From: Mesorhizobium loti
GTDB taxonomy: Bacteria > Pseudomonadota > Alphaproteobacteria > Rhizobiales > Rhizobiaceae
Reading direction: 5' to 3'
Assembly (NCBI GenBank): GCA_014189435.1
Contig: CP050293.1
Location: 6,143,001 to 6,207,000, forward strand
DNA length: 64,000 nt
This document shows positions 35,562 to 44,269 of this stretch, one piece after another (within the stretch, counting starts at the first letter, position 1; each line of letters begins with the position of its first letter). A program made the position numbers and the translations under genes. The notes beneath the pieces are model-generated. The model was not told the origin of the DNA. It did not search any database and saw only the letters and a list, made by a program, of their open reading frames with translations.

Positions 35562-36368
35562 ATGGAAAGCCAGACCATCGTCGAAGCCCTGCTGCTCGGC
35601 CTGCTGGAGGGGCTGACCGAGTTCATCCCGGTGTCGTCGACCGGCCATATCCTGCTCGCCGGCCATTTCCTCGGCTTCCACTCGACCGGCAAGGCCTTCG
35701 AGATCCTGATCCAGCTCGGCGCCATCCTGGCGATCCTCAGTGTCTATTTCCGCCGGCTGTGGCAAATGCTGCTCGACCTGCCGCATGACCGGCTGACCCG
35801 GCATTTCGTCATCGGCATCCTGATCGCCTTCCTGCCGGCGGCGATCATCGGCGCGCTGGCGCATGATTTCATCAAGACGGTGCTGTTCGAATCGCCAAGG
35901 CTGATCTGCATCATGCTGATCATCGGCGGCGTCGTGCTGCTGGCTGTCGACCGCATGAACCTCAAGCCGGTCTACCGCGATGTCGAGCGCTTTCCGACCC
36001 GGCTCTACCTGCAGATCGGGCTTTTCCAGTGCCTATCGCTCATTCCCGGCACGTCGCGTTCGGGTTCGACGATCGTTGGCGCGCTGCTTCTGGGCGTCGA
36101 CAAGCGGGCGGCGGCGGAATTTTCCTTCTTCCTTGCGATCCCGACGATGGTTGGCGCCTTCGCCTTCGACCTGTTCAAGAACCGCAACGTGTTGAGCACC
36201 GCCGACCTGCCGATCATCGCAGTCGGCTTCGTCGCCGCCTTCGTCACCGCGCTCATCGTCGTGCGCTTCCTGCTCGATTACGTCTCGCGCAACGGCTACT
36301 CGCTGTTCGGATGGTGGCGGCTGGTGGTGGGCGGTGTCGGGTTGGTGGCGTTGATGATCTGGGGATGA
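35562..36368 (+). CDS. uppP: Undecaprenyl-diphosphatase (UppP/BacA)
   Basis: A 268-residue polytopic membrane enzyme that recycles undecaprenyl pyrophosphate for cell wall and polysaccharide synthesis. Signature motifs are [22 protein letters not shown] near the N-terminus and [19 protein letters not shown] in the centre, which form the active site facing the periplasm. About eight membrane helices are visible. Length is normal. It is divergent from the GST-queG unit and followed by a RIME-like repeat. Confidence 0.95.
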   Translation: MESQTIVEALLLGLLEGLTEFIPVSSTGHILLAGHFLGFHSTGKAFEILIQLGAILAILSVYFRRLWQMLLDLPHDRLTRHFVIGILIAFLPAAIIGALAHDFIKTVLFESPRLICIMLIIGGVVLLAVDRMNLKPVYRDVERFPTRLYLQIGLFQCLSLIPGTSRSGSTIVGALLLGVDKRAAAEFSFFLAIPTMVGAFAFDLFKNRNVLSTADLPIIAVGFVAAFVTALIVVRFLLDYVSRNGYSLFGWWRLVVGGVGLVALMIWG

Positions 36369-36395
36369 GGGCGGGCTGCGCCCTTACCGCCCCGC

Positions 36396-36572
36396 CGAGT
36401 TCCTTCGCGCCCCCCCTCTGTCCTGCCGGACATCTCCCCCACGAGGGGGAGATTGGCGGCTCCGCTGGCGGCGCCCTTCCTGCAACGCTGGTGATTGGCG
36501 AAAGCGCCCGCGACGGCTGATCTCCCCCTCGTGGGGGAGATGGCCGGCAGGCCAGAGGGGGGCGCTGTCCCG
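36396..36572. repeat. RIME-like palindromic repeat
   Basis: Complete two-arm element between uppP and the convergent yraN. The left arm CCCCCCTCTGTCCTGCCGGA is matched by an inverted right arm ending in CCAGAGGGGGGCGC, each with its own CTCCCCC/GGGGGAG mini-hairpin. The unique centre contains GGTGATTGGCGAAAGCG. Confidence 0.8.
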
Positions 36573-36607
36573 CCGACGTTTCGCAAGATTCCGCCGCGCG
36601 AAGCCAC

Positions 36608-37003
36608 TCAATTCCGCCCATAAAACGCATTCTCGACATGCACCGGCCAGCGCCAGGGCAGCACCGCGACCATGTCGAAGCGCATCGACAGTTTGCCGTA
36701 GTCCGCCTGGCGCGACAGCCAGATGTCGGCCGCGCCTTCTATGCGACGCTCCGATTCGTGGCCGATCGCCTGCATTGCTTCCATCAGCGTGCGGCGCGCC
36801 TTGACCTCGACGAACAGCACCAGGTCGCCGCGCCGCGCGATCAGGTCGATCTCGCCGAAGCGCGTGCGATGGCGGCGCGCCAGGATCCGGTAGCCCTTCA
36901 GCATCAGTGCTGCCGCCGCCAGCCATTCGCCGCGATGGCCGCGCCGATAGGCTTCTTGGCGGCTGGCAATCGGGCGCTCAGCCACCGTCCTCTCCGGAAG
37001 CAT
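36608..37003 (-). CDS. YraN family (UPF0102) endonuclease-fold protein
   Basis: A 131-residue protein with the restriction-endonuclease-like fold seen in Yra[50 protein letters not shown] contains the conserved GE, EIDLI and E-V-K-x-R residues, the predicted metal-dependent nuclease core. It overlaps the end of rsmI by 26 bases, the common yraN-rsmI arrangement in alphaproteobacteria. The biological role is unproven; a recombination-linked nuclease is suspected. Confidence 0.9.
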   Translation of the reverse strand: MLPERTVAERPIASRQEAYRRGHRGEWLAAAALMLKGYRILARRHRTRFGEIDLIARRGDLVLFVEVKARRTLMEAMQAIGHESERRIEGAADIWLSRQADYGKLSMRFDMVAVLPWRWPVHVENAFYGRN

Positions 37004-37904
37004 CCTTGAGCTCGAGCAATCGCCGGTAAAGCGCCTGCTTCTGGCCGCCGGTCATCTTCGCGGCTTCCGCCGCCGCCTTGGACGCCGGCATTTCGGCGGC
37101 AAGCGACAAAAGCAGGCGGTCGATATCGGCCGGCTCATCCGGCTTGGCCTCGGCCGGACCGACGCAGACGACGATCTCGCCCTTCGGCGTATCGGCCGCC
37201 GCATAGTGGTCGGCCAGCACCCGCAGCGTGCCGGTGCGCATCTCCTCGAAGGTCTTGGTCAGTTCGCGGCCGATCGCCGCCTTGCGCTCGCCGCCCAGCG
37301 CTTCGACCATGGCGACAAGCGAGTCAGCCAGCCGGCGCGGCGATTCGAAGAAGATCAGCGTCGCCGGCACGGCTTTCAGGGCTTCCAGCCGCGTCAGCCG
37401 CTGTCCGTTCTTCACCGGCAAAAATCCGGCGAACAGGAAGGCGTCCGACGGCAGGCCGGATGCAGTCAGCGCCGCGAGCGGCGCCGACGGACCGGGGATC
37501 GGCACGACGCGAATGCCATGGTCGAGCGCCTCGCCGACCAGCCGGTAGCCGGGATCGGACACCAGCGGCGTGCCGGCATCGGAGATCAGCGCCACGCTCT
37601 GTCCGGCCTGAAGGGCTGATATCAGCTTCGGTCCGGCCTCGCCGGCATTGTGCTCGTGATAGGCCGTGGTGCGGCGGCGGATGGCGTAGCGGTCGAGCAG
37701 CACGCGCGACACCCGCGTGTCCTCGCAAGCGACGATGTCGGCGGCGGCCAGCGTCTCCAGCGCGCGCAGCGTGATATCGGCGAGATTGCCGATCGGCGTC
37801 GCCACCAGATAGAGCGCCGGCTCCAGCGGCCGGGCCGCGATCTCGGTCTGCCCGACCACATAGCTGCGCTTGCCTGTCTCGCCGATCACTGATGCCTTCT
37901 CCAT
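36978..37904 (-). CDS. rsmI: 16S rRNA (cytidine1402-2'-O)-methyltransferase
   Basis: A 308-residue SAM-dependent tetrapyrrole-methylase-fold enzyme that methylates C1402 of 16S rRNA. Family motifs: [84 protein letters not shown] and [11 protein letters not shown]. The N-terminal 27 residues extend beyond the E. coli protein. Length is normal for the group. It overlaps yraN downstream. Confidence 0.95.
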   Translation of the reverse strand: MEKASVIGETGKRSYVVGQTEIAARPLEPALYLVATPIGNLADITLRALETLAAADIVACEDTRVSRVLLDRYAIRRRTTAYHEHNAGEAGPKLISALQAGQSVALISDAGTPLVSDPGYRLVGEALDHGIRVVPIPGPSAPLAALTASGLPSDAFLFAGFLPVKNGQRLTRLEALKAVPATLIFFESPRRLADSLVAMVEALGGERKAAIGRELTKTFEEMRTGTLRVLADHYAAADTPKGEIVVCVGPAEAKPDEPADIDRLLLSLAAEMPASKAAAEAAKMTGGQKQALYRRLLELKDASGEDGG

Positions 37905-38038
37905 TCAGCCCTGTTTGGCACGGCTGACGCGGGCTTGCAAAAGCTGACGCCGATGTAAGGAATTCGCCATTCCTTTGCCACAGTGGGGAACGAAACCGGC
38001 ATTGGCAGATTAGCCCCCTGATTCCGGAGGAGGACAGG

Positions 38039-38227
38039 ATGGATAGCCTGAAGATACAGGACGCTTTCGAGCCCTATTATGCCGGCCGCAACCGCGTTGC
38101 CGCACGCAGGGACAAGCGCTTGCCTGCCAAGACCGAGCACAGCCTGACCAAAGAGCGAGCCGCGAGCGCCTTGCCGACCAATGTCAGGCTTTCCGACAAC
38201 AAACCCGATAGCACGACGGAGCACTGA
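38039..38227 (+). CDS. Small hydrophilic protein, unknown
   Basis: A 62-residue protein preceded by a strong ribosome site, GGAGGAGG, about 5 bases before the ATG. MDSLKIQDAFEPYYAGRNRVAARRDKRLPAKTEHSL is charged and aromatic at the start and Ser/Thr/Asn-rich at the end; no membrane segment or cysteine. It is divergent from rsmI and convergent with the EamA-type gene. Family not recognised. Confidence 0.5.
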   Translation: MDSLKIQDAFEPYYAGRNRVAARRDKRLPAKTEHSLTKERAASALPTNVRLSDNKPDSTTEH

Positions 38228-38300
38228 CCGGACGATGCCCAATCGCTTCGATATTTTCATCACCCGTCTTGAAACAAAAAGCGCCCGCAATGCCGTGCCG

Positions 38301-38738
38301 CTACCCGCGATAGGCGACCAGCACCGCGCCCGCCGCGATAAGGGCGACACCAAGCCAGTTCGCTCCGGTGAGTCGCTCGCCGAGAAAGGCCGCGCCAAAC
38401 ACCGCCACAAGCACGACGCTTAGCTTGTCGATCGGCGCCACCTGCGCCGCATTGCCGATTTTCAACGCGCGGAAGTAGCAAAGCCATGAGGCGCCGGTGG
38501 CCAGACCGGACAGGCCGAGGAACGCCCAAGTCTTTCCCGAGATCGTAGCCGGTGATTGGAACTGGCCGCTGGCCAGCAGGATGGCACCCAGAACGATCAG
38601 GATGATGACCGTGCGGATGAAGGTGGCGAAATCGGAATTGATGTTCTCGATGCCGACCTTGGCGAAAATCGCCGTCAGCGCAGCGAATGCCGCCGACAGC
38701 AGTGCCCAGAATTGCCAGGAGGATACGGTCAGGTTCAT
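38301..38738 (-). CDS. EamA-type small membrane protein (half DMT transporter)
   Basis: A 145-residue protein with about five membrane helices, equal to a single EamA repeat rather than the usual ten-helix transporter: FWALLSAAFAALTAIFAKVG, FIRTVIILIVLGAILLASG, TWAFLGLSGLATGASWLCYFRAL, LSVVLVAVFGAAFLGE and WLGVALIAAGAVLVAY. The motif LGERLTGANWLGVALI is typical of DMT proteins. It likely works as a dimer. Substrate unknown. Confidence 0.82.
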   Translation of the reverse strand: MNLTVSSWQFWALLSAAFAALTAIFAKVGIENINSDFATFIRTVIILIVLGAILLASGQFQSPATISGKTWAFLGLSGLATGASWLCYFRALKIGNAAQVAPIDKLSVVLVAVFGAAFLGERLTGANWLGVALIAAGAVLVAYRG

Positions 38739-38838
38739 GCCGGTGGCCTTCGCGGATGGCGTCTCAACTGAGATACCTTGAAACGCGCGCCTTCAGAAGC
38801 GTAATCCTCGGGTTTGGAGATTTGAGTGCGGCATCCCT

Positions 38839-39112
38839 GCCTTCGTCATCCACGGGCGGAGCAAGGAGCACAGCGACGCAGCGCAGACCCGAGGATCCAT
38901 GCCGCGACCTTGGCCGAAGGGTGCAGCGGTGGAGAACCCGGAATGCTTCGGTTGGAGATAGCACCCGGCAACGAAATCGACTACTTGGCCAGGACAGGCG
39001 GTAAAGAAGCCATGCCTTATTCAGGGCCGCCGCGCCCTTGGTTCCCCGCTACGGCATGGATCCTCGGGTCTGCGCGCCGCTTCGCGTCGCTCCGCCCGTG
39101 GATGACGAAAGT
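38839..39112. repeat. Second repeat family, inverted arms
   Basis: Arm one at about 38839-38905 reads CGTCATCCACGGGCGGAGCA and then ACCCGAGGATCCATGCCG. The inverse arm lies at about 39050-39112 (GGCATGGATCCTCGGGTCTG, then GCCCGTGGATGACGAAAG). They are separated by about 145 bp. A related copy is at 47703-47893. It occupies most of the 377-base gene-free gap before hemW. Confidence 0.75.
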
Positions 39113-39115
39113 TCG

Positions 39116-40279
39116 CTACCGCGCCAAATCCGCGACCACGGCGTCGAGCACGATCATGCCGGCCGGCGTGGCGCGCAGCCGGGTATTGCCGATCGGCGCC
39201 ACCAGACCCTCGCCCTGCAGCATCGACAGCCGCGCGCTCGACAGGCCGCGCCCGGAGAACGCCTCGTAGCGGGAGAGGTCGATGCCTTCGGCAAGCCGCA
39301 GGCCCATCAGCAGGAATTCGTCCGCCTCTTCCGAGCGCGTCAGGATCTCGCCGCCGGTGACGCCATGGCCCTTGGCCTCGACCAGGTTAGCCCAGGTTTC
39401 CGGCATCCGCTCAGCGATGGTCACCGTGCGGCGGCCGTTCTCGACGAAGCGGCCATGCGCGCCGGGGCCGACGCCGACATACTCGCCATAGCGCCAGTAG
39501 GTCAGATTGTGCCGGCTTTCGGCGCCCGGCCTGGCGTGATTGGAAATCTCGTAAGCCGGCAGGCCATGCCCCGATGTGATCTCCTGCGTCAGCGCATAGA
39601 GGTCGGCGGCGTGGTCATTGTCGGGGATGGTGAATTTCTTCGCCGCATGCAAAGCATGGAAGGGCGTGCCTTCCTCGATGGTCAGCTGGTAGAGCGAGAG
39701 ATGGTCGGCGGCATGGCCGATCGCCTGTTCCAACTCCGATGCCCAAGCTTCCGGTGTCTGGCCGGGACGCGCATAGATGAGATCGAAGGACAGCCTTGGG
39801 AATATTTCCCGGGCGAGCCCGATGGCATGCAGGGCTTCGTCGACATTGTGCAGCCTGCCGAGGAAGCGCAAATCCTTGTCGTTCAGCGCCTGCACGCCGA
39901 GCGACACGCGATTGACGCCGGCCGCCCGGTAGCCGCGAAAGCGTTCGGCCTCGACCGAGGACGGATTGGCCTCCAGCGTCACCTCGACGCCGTCAGGAAC
40001 GGTCCAGTTCTTCGCCACGGCGTCCAGAACCCTGGCCACCGTTTCCGGCTTCATCAGCGAGGGGGTTCCGCCGCCGAGAAAAATGCTGGTCACGTCGCGT
40101 GGGCCAGTGCGCTCGCGCATCGTCGCCAGCTCGGCCTCGAAGGCACTGGCGAAACGATCCTGGTCGACCGGCTGGTGGCGGACATGGCTGTTGAAGTCGC
40201 AATAGGGGCATTTGGCCGCGCAGAACGGCCAATGGACATAGACGCCGAAGCCGGGCGTCCGGTCGAGAAGCATGCTCAT
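39116..40279 (-). CDS. hemW: Radical SAM heme chaperone / HemN-like
   Basis: A 387-residue protein of the HemW family. The radical SAM cluster motif CAAKCPYC has Cys at 20, 24 and 27. [25 protein letters not shown] and [22 protein letters not shown] are characteristic. The C-terminal HemN domain is present ([35 protein letters not shown]). It is annotated often as coproporphyrinogen oxidase but lacks the HemN N-terminal features, so heme insertion is the better call. Start overlaps rdgB stop by four bases. Confidence 0.93.
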   Translation of the reverse strand: MSMLLDRTPGFGVYVHWPFCAAKCPYCDFNSHVRHQPVDQDRFASAFEAELATMRERTGPRDVTSIFLGGGTPSLMKPETVARVLDAVAKNWTVPDGVEVTLEANPSSVEAERFRGYRAAGVNRVSLGVQALNDKDLRFLGRLHNVDEALHAIGLAREIFPRLSFDLIYARPGQTPEAWASELEQAIGHAADHLSLYQLTIEEGTPFHALHAAKKFTIPDNDHAADLYALTQEITSGHGLPAYEISNHARPGAESRHNLTYWRYGEYVGVGPGAHGRFVENGRRTVTIAERMPETWANLVEAKGHGVTGGEILTRSEEADEFLLMGLRLAEGIDLSRYEAFSGRGLSSARLSMLQGEGLVAPIGNTRLRATPAGMIVLDAVVADLAR

Positions 40280-40953
40280 GCCGAGCCCAATCTCGCTTTG
40301 GCGAATTTCTGGAAGGCACGGGCGCGGTGCGACAGCGCTGTCGGCCGACCGGGCTTCCAGCCGTGCTTTTCCTCAGCGCTCATCTCGCCGAAGGTTTTTT
40401 CGAAGCCATCAGGCAAAAACACCGGATCGTAGCCGAAGCCGAGCTCGCCGCGCGGCGGCCAGACCAGCGTGCCTTCGGCCTCGCCGCGATAATATTCGGC
40501 CTCGCCGTCGGGGAACGCCAGGCAGATGACGGCGACGAAGCGCCCCTTGCGCTGTTGTGGCAAGGCGGCGCCGACTTCCTGCAACGCCACTTCGGTGCGC
40601 TGCATGGCCATGCCGAAATCGCGCGATCCGTCCGGGGTTTCGGCCCAGTTGGCGGTGTAGACGCCGGGCGCGCCGTCAAGCGCGTCGACGCACAGGCCGG
40701 AATCGTCCGACAGCGCCGGCAGGCCGGTCGCCTTGGCGGCGGCCAGCGCCTTGATGTAGGCGTTCTCCTCGAAAGTGGTGCCGGTCTCATCCGGCTCCGG
40801 CAGGCCATAGTCCTTGGCCGATTTCGCTTCGAAGCCGAACGGCCCCATCAAATCGGCGAATTCGCGCAGCTTGCCGGCATTGTGGCTGGCGACGACGATC
40901 TTCTTGCCATCAAGCGAATGAACAATTGGCGAATGAACAGTTGGCGAATGCAT
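40276..40953 (-). CDS. rdgB: dITP/XTP pyrophosphatase
   Basis: A 225-residue house-cleaning NTPase (HAM1 family) that hydrolyses dITP and XTP. Conserved: [13 protein letters not shown] near the N-terminus, [25 protein letters not shown] and [12 protein letters not shown], ending with SHRARAF. The start at 40953 gives a tandem-repeat leader, [14 protein letters not shown], in which HSPxV repeats; the core begins [11 protein letters not shown], so initiation at a later codon cannot be excluded. It overlaps the stop of the broken VOC gene by one base. Confidence 0.93.
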   Translation of the reverse strand: MHSPTVHSPIVHSLDGKKIVVASHNAGKLREFADLMGPFGFEAKSAKDYGLPEPDETGTTFEENAYIKALAAAKATGLPALSDDSGLCVDALDGAPGVYTANWAETPDGSRDFGMAMQRTEVALQEVGAALPQQRKGRFVAVICLAFPDGEAEYYRGEAEGTLVWPPRGELGFGYDPVFLPDGFEKTFGEMSAEEKHGWKPGRPTALSHRARAFQKFAKARLGSA

Positions 40954-41362
40954 CAAAGGCCCCAGATCCTTGGCTCGGCGAATTCGATCGAATTGCCCGA
41001 GGGGTCGCGTATATAGATCGAACGGCCGCCCTGCGGCCACTGAATTCGCTTTCGATGGCGATCTTCTTCGCCTCGAGATGCGCTTTCCAGCCGGCGATTT
41101 CGTTGGAGGTCGCCGCAAAGCAGAGATGGCCCTGGCCGACCGTGCCGTGCGGCGGCACCGGCAGCCGGGCGTCGGGCGCCGGCGGGATTTTGGTTGCCTC
41201 GGCGTTGAAGATGAGCAGCACGCCCGGACCGCAGCGGAAGAACAGGTGGCGGCCGTCGACCTTGCCGAGGAGGTTTAGGCCGAGGATGTCGGTGTAGAAG
41301 GTTTCGGCTGCCGTCAGATCGTTGACGTAGAGAGCTGATTCAAGGATGGCAGAGGGCGTCAC
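40953..41362 (-). pseudogene. VOC/glyoxalase family protein, frameshifted
   Basis: A GTG start at 41362 gives [32 protein letters not shown] and a normal VOC fold to ...[12 protein letters not shown]. At about 41035-41047 the frame shifts: the expected end [28 protein letters not shown] is encoded in another frame and stops at 40953-40955, exactly overlapping the rdgB start. The original frame instead runs on as unrelated sequence. Conservation of both halves and the correct downstream overlap show a one-base indel or a sequencing error. VOC enzymes are metal-dependent; the substrate is unknown. Confidence 0.75.
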
Positions 41363-41365
41363 GAG

Positions 41366-41525
41366 GCACCCCCCCTCTGCCCTACCGGGCATCTCCCCCG
41401 CAACGGGGGAGATTGGAAGCATCACCGCCGGCTCACGGCTTCCACCCTTGGTGATTGGCGACACCCGCGACCACAGCCGATCTCCCCCCTTGCGGGGGAG
41501 ATGCCCGGCAGGGCAGAGGGGGGTG
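41366..41525. repeat. RIME-like palindromic repeat
   Basis: Full two-arm element between the VOC gene and rph. Left arm CCCCCCCTCTGCCCTACCGGG, right arm inverted, ending GCAGGGCAGAGGGGGG. Both arms carry the CTCCCCCG...GGGGGAG mini-hairpin. The unique centre includes GGTGATTGGCGACACCCGCG. Confidence 0.8.
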
Positions 41526-41546
41526 TTCAAGCTCGACATTTAAATC

Positions 41547-42263
41547 CTAAGCAACCGCCATCTGCTGCAAACTCACCAGCCTCTGGATGCCTTTCTTGGC
41601 CAGCCCCATCAATTCCGCGAACTGCTCTTCGGAGAAAGGCTCGCCCTCGGCGGTGCCTTGGATCTCGACGATGCCGCCCTTGCCGGTCATGACGAAATTG
41701 GCGTCGGTGCCGGCCGCGGAATCCTCGATATAGTCGAGGTCGATGACCGGCTGGCCGTCATGGATGCCGCAGGAGATCGCCGCGACGTGATCCTTCAGCA
41801 CCTTGGCGACACTGGCCATCTGGCGCGCTTCCATCCAGCGCAGGCAGTCATACAGCGCCACCCAGCCGCCGGTGATCGAGGCGGTGCGGGTGCCGCCATC
41901 GGCCTGGATGACGTCGCAGTCGACGGTGATCTGCTGCTCGCCCAGCGCCTGCAAGTCGACCACGGCGCGCAAGGAGCGGCCGATCAGTCGCTGGATTTCC
42001 AGCGTGCGGCCGCCCTGCTTGCCGGCCGAAGCCTCGCGGCGCATGCGCTCGCCGGTCGAGCGCGGCAGCATGCCGTATTCCGCCGTCACCCAGCCCTTGC
42101 CGGAATTGCGCATCCAGCCTGGCACTTTTTCCTCGAGGCTGGCCGTGCACAGGACATGCGTGTCGCCGAACTTCACCAGGCATGAGCCTTCGGCATGCTT
42201 GGAGACGCCGCGCTCGAAGGAGATGGCGCGCATTTCGTCGAATTGGCGTTTGGAGGGGCGCAT
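41547..42263 (-). CDS. rph: Ribonuclease PH
   Basis: A 238-residue phosphorolytic 3'-5' exoribonuclease that trims tRNA 3' ends. Start ATG 42263 gives [33 protein letters not shown], with frame continuing upstream without function. Landmarks: [61 protein letters not shown] and [13 protein letters not shown]. The catalytic region looks intact. It is divergent from hrcA with the 408-bp mobile element between them. Confidence 0.96.
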   Translation of the reverse strand: MRPSKRQFDEMRAISFERGVSKHAEGSCLVKFGDTHVLCTASLEEKVPGWMRNSGKGWVTAEYGMLPRSTGERMRREASAGKQGGRTLEIQRLIGRSLRAVVDLQALGEQQITVDCDVIQADGGTRTASITGGWVALYDCLRWMEARQMASVAKVLKDHVAAISCGIHDGQPVIDLDYIEDSAAGTDANFVMTGKGGIVEIQGTAEGEPFSEEQFAELMGLAKKGIQRLVSLQQMAVA

Positions 42264-42381
42264 TCTGGCTGCTTTCTTGTCATTTTTCGGATTCTTGGCC
42301 GGCTTGTAACCACATGGAGCGTGTGGCGCAAAGGAAAATGGCCTGACGATCTGGCACAGACACCGGGTGATCTCACAAAGA

Positions 42382-42408
42382 GGTAGTGCATCAGTTTGAA
42401 AATGGCGG
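42382..42408 (+). repeat. Left terminal inverted repeat, 27 bp
   Basis: Perfect reverse complement of 42763-42789. Begins GGTAGTGC and ends AATGGCGG. Abuts the 8-bp direct repeat CACAAAGA on its outer side. Confidence 0.9.
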
Positions 42409-42425
42409 TCGGACGTTGGACGCAA

Positions 42426-42638
42426 CTAGATGCCGCTGCCATCCGTATCCAGCTTTGACCGTATTGTGTTGATGGCGTCCACGATGGCGTCTGCCGCCTG
42501 CCGGTCGAGCGCGATATCCAGCAAGCCTTCAGTTGTCTGGATCGAGAGGATGCCAAGAGAGCCTTTCTCGTCCCTGACAGTGCTGACGTGGATTTCGGTC
42601 GGCACGAAAGGCAGAGCCTTTTTTCCGGTACGCTTCAT
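42426..42638 (-). CDS. 70-residue protein carried by the mobile element
   Basis: MKRTGKKALPFVPTEIHV leads into a short alpha/beta protein: TVRDEKGSLGILSIQTTEGLLDIALDRQAADAIVDAINTIRSKL. Two or three beta strands followed by a long helix suggest a small folded domain. The frame takes up just over half of the element and starts 125 bp inside the right terminus; no obvious ribosome site precedes it. It is too small for a transposase and has no DDE or HUH motif. Cargo, regulator or chance frame all remain possible, though its composition looks coding. Confidence 0.5.
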   Translation of the reverse strand: MKRTGKKALPFVPTEIHVSTVRDEKGSLGILSIQTTEGLLDIALDRQAADAIVDAINTIRSKLDTDGSGI

Positions 42639-42762
42639 TGGGTACTCAATTGCCTAGGCCGCGCAGCGACAATCGCGCAACCCGGCAATGATTTCAAGCG
42701 GAGCCATAGGCTACCCAGCGGTAGGAGGCCGCATCGACCCTGTCCCGCGACATATTCAAGGC

Positions 42763-42789
42763 CCGCCATTTTCAAACTGATGCACTACC
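42763..42789 (-). repeat. Right terminal inverted repeat, 27 bp
   Basis: Perfect reverse complement of 42382-42408. Begins CCGCCATT and ends GCACTACC. Followed at once by the second copy of CACAAAGA. Confidence 0.9.
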
Positions 42790-42856
42790 CACAAAGACAC
42801 CGGGTTGCGCGGGCCGTAGTGAAGTCTATATCCTTGGGCCGGAGGTTTTTGGCCGT

Positions 42857-43954
42857 ATGACCAAGGCAGTCGATCCGAGTTCGCAGTCGCCCGCGCTTCA
42901 GTCGCCAGTATTCCAGGCGCTCGATATGCGTTCCCGCGACATCTTCCGGCGCATCGTCGATTCCTACCTCAAGGACGGTGAACCGGTCGGATCGCGCAGC
43001 CTGTCGCGCATCCTGCCGTCCTCGCTGTCGCCGGCGACCATCCGCAACGTGATGAGCGATCTCGAGCATCTCGGCCTGATCTACGCGCCGCACATTTCGG
43101 CCGGCCGGCTGCCGACCCAGGCCGGCCTGCGCTTCTTCGTCGATGCCTTCATGGAGCTTGGTGACCTTTCCGACGAGGAGCGCCGCGCCATCGAGGCACA
43201 GGTTCGCGCGTCCGGCTCCGGTGCGACGCTGGAGCACATGCTGACCGAGGCCAGCCAGATGCTGTCAGGCATGTCGCGCGGCGCCGGCCTGGTGCTGGCC
43301 GCCAAGAACGAGGTGGCGCTCAAGCACATCGAATTCATCCAGCTTGAGCCGACCAAGGCGCTGGCGGTGCTGGTGTCGCAAAACGGCGACGTCGAAAACC
43401 GCGTCGTCGAGCTGCCCGCCGGCATCACCGTCTCGCAACTGCACGAGGCCTCGAACTTCCTCAACGCCCATATTCGCGGCCGCACGCTGGCCGAGGCGCG
43501 GATCGAGATCGCCCGCATCAAGGAAGAGACTAGGGCCGCACTCGACACGCTGTCGCAGGACCTCGTCGAGAAAGGGCTGGCGGTGTGGGCCGGCGCCGAC
43601 AGCGGCCTGCCGGCGCGGCTTATCGTGCGTGGCCGCGCCAATCTGCTCGAAAACGTCACCGCCCAGGCCGATATCGAATTGTTGCGGCATTTGTTTGAGG
43701 ACATGGAGACGCAGGATGGGCTGATCCAGCTACTCGACCTCGCCGAGGAAGGCTCGGGCGTGCGCATCTTCATCGGCTCGGAAAACAAGCTGTTTTCGCT
43801 GTCCGGCTCGTCACTGGTGGTCGCGCCTTATCGCGACAAGGACGCCCGCGTCGTCGGCGCGCTCGGGGTCATCGGCCCGACCCGGCTTAACTATGCCCGT
43901 ATCGTGCCGATGGTCGACTATACGGCGCAGCTGATATCGCGCATGCTCCGTTGA
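42857..43954 (+). CDS. hrcA: Heat-inducible transcription repressor HrcA
   Basis: A 365-residue repressor of CIRCE-controlled chaperone genes such as groESL. The N-terminal winged helix ([69 protein letters not shown]) is highly characteristic. The GAF-like dimerisation core and C-terminal [24 protein letters not shown] follow. GGAGG lies shortly before the ATG. No CIRCE sequence was seen here; its targets are outside the window. Confidence 0.96.
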   Translation: MTKAVDPSSQSPALQSPVFQALDMRSRDIFRRIVDSYLKDGEPVGSRSLSRILPSSLSPATIRNVMSDLEHLGLIYAPHISAGRLPTQAGLRFFVDAFMELGDLSDEERRAIEAQVRASGSGATLEHMLTEASQMLSGMSRGAGLVLAAKNEVALKHIEFIQLEPTKALAVLVSQNGDVENRVVELPAGITVSQLHEASNFLNAHIRGRTLAEARIEIARIKEETRAALDTLSQDLVEKGLAVWAGADSGLPARLIVRGRANLLENVTAQADIELLRHLFEDMETQDGLIQLLDLAEEGSGVRIFIGSENKLFSLSGSSLVVAPYRDKDARVVGALGVIGPTRLNYARIVPMVDYTAQLISRMLR

Positions 43955-43978
43955 GCTGATCTAACCGAGGAGACGACG

Positions 43979-44176
43979 ATGGCGCTCGAAGAATTCAAGG
44001 CCCGGATCAGCCTGCTGCTCGAAGAGATGGTCAACCAGCCGGAGGACCAGCACGAAATCCAGGAGCAGTTGCGCGAGAAACTGCGGGAAATGCGCGCCAT
44101 GGGCCTGCCGCTGCCGGCCGACCTCGTCGCACTGGAAAAACGCCTCGACGACGATTTCTACGCCGCCGGAACCTGA
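43979..44176 (+). CDS. Small helical protein downstream of hrcA
   Basis: A 65-residue acidic/amphipathic protein (MALEEFKARISLLLEEMVNQPEDQHEIQEQLREKLREMRAMGLPLPADLVALEKRLDDDF), almost entirely helical with heptad-like leucines, suggesting a coiled coil. GAGGAGACGACG precedes the ATG, giving a plausible ribosome site. It follows hrcA by 24 bp and is probably cotranscribed. Family not named; grpE is not the next gene here. Confidence 0.65.
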   Translation: MALEEFKARISLLLEEMVNQPEDQHEIQEQLREKLREMRAMGLPLPADLVALEKRLDDDFYAAGT

Positions 44177-44212
44177 ACCGAGCCTTCGCATCCTCAAATC
44201 ATCGTGTGCCGC

Positions 44213-44237
44213 GGAACGTTCGACGAAACCGCCCGTT
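44213..44237 (+). promoter_or_regulatory. EcfG (general stress sigma)-type promoter
   Basis: GGAAC at 44213-44217, a 16-base spacer and CGTT at 44234-44237 match the alphaproteobacterial EcfG/RpoE2 consensus GGAAC-N16/17-CGTT. It is 33 bp before the ATG of the sorbosone-dehydrogenase-like gene. Predicted only from sequence. Confidence 0.6.
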
Positions 44238-44269
44238 GCTGTCTTCACGGCCAAATGTTGGAGGGCAGG

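Larger units (their letters stand above)
42382..42789. mobile_element. 408-bp non-autonomous transposable element with cargo frame
   Basis: Terminal inverted repeats of 27 bp match perfectly: left 42382-42408 (starting GGTAGTGCATCAGTTTG) and right 42763-42789 (its reverse complement). Directly outside them the 8-bp sequence CACAAAGA occurs on both sides (42374-42381 and 42790-42797), a target-site duplication. No transposase is encoded; a single 70-residue frame (42426-42638) lies inside. It is inserted in the divergent promoter region between rph and hrcA. IS families giving 8-bp duplications (for example IS1595 or IS66) could mobilise it; the family is not determined. Confidence 0.85.

Noticed and set aside
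42857..43954. CIRCE operator near hrcA
   Set aside because: No TTAGCACTC-N9-GAGTGCTAA-like sequence was found around the gene.
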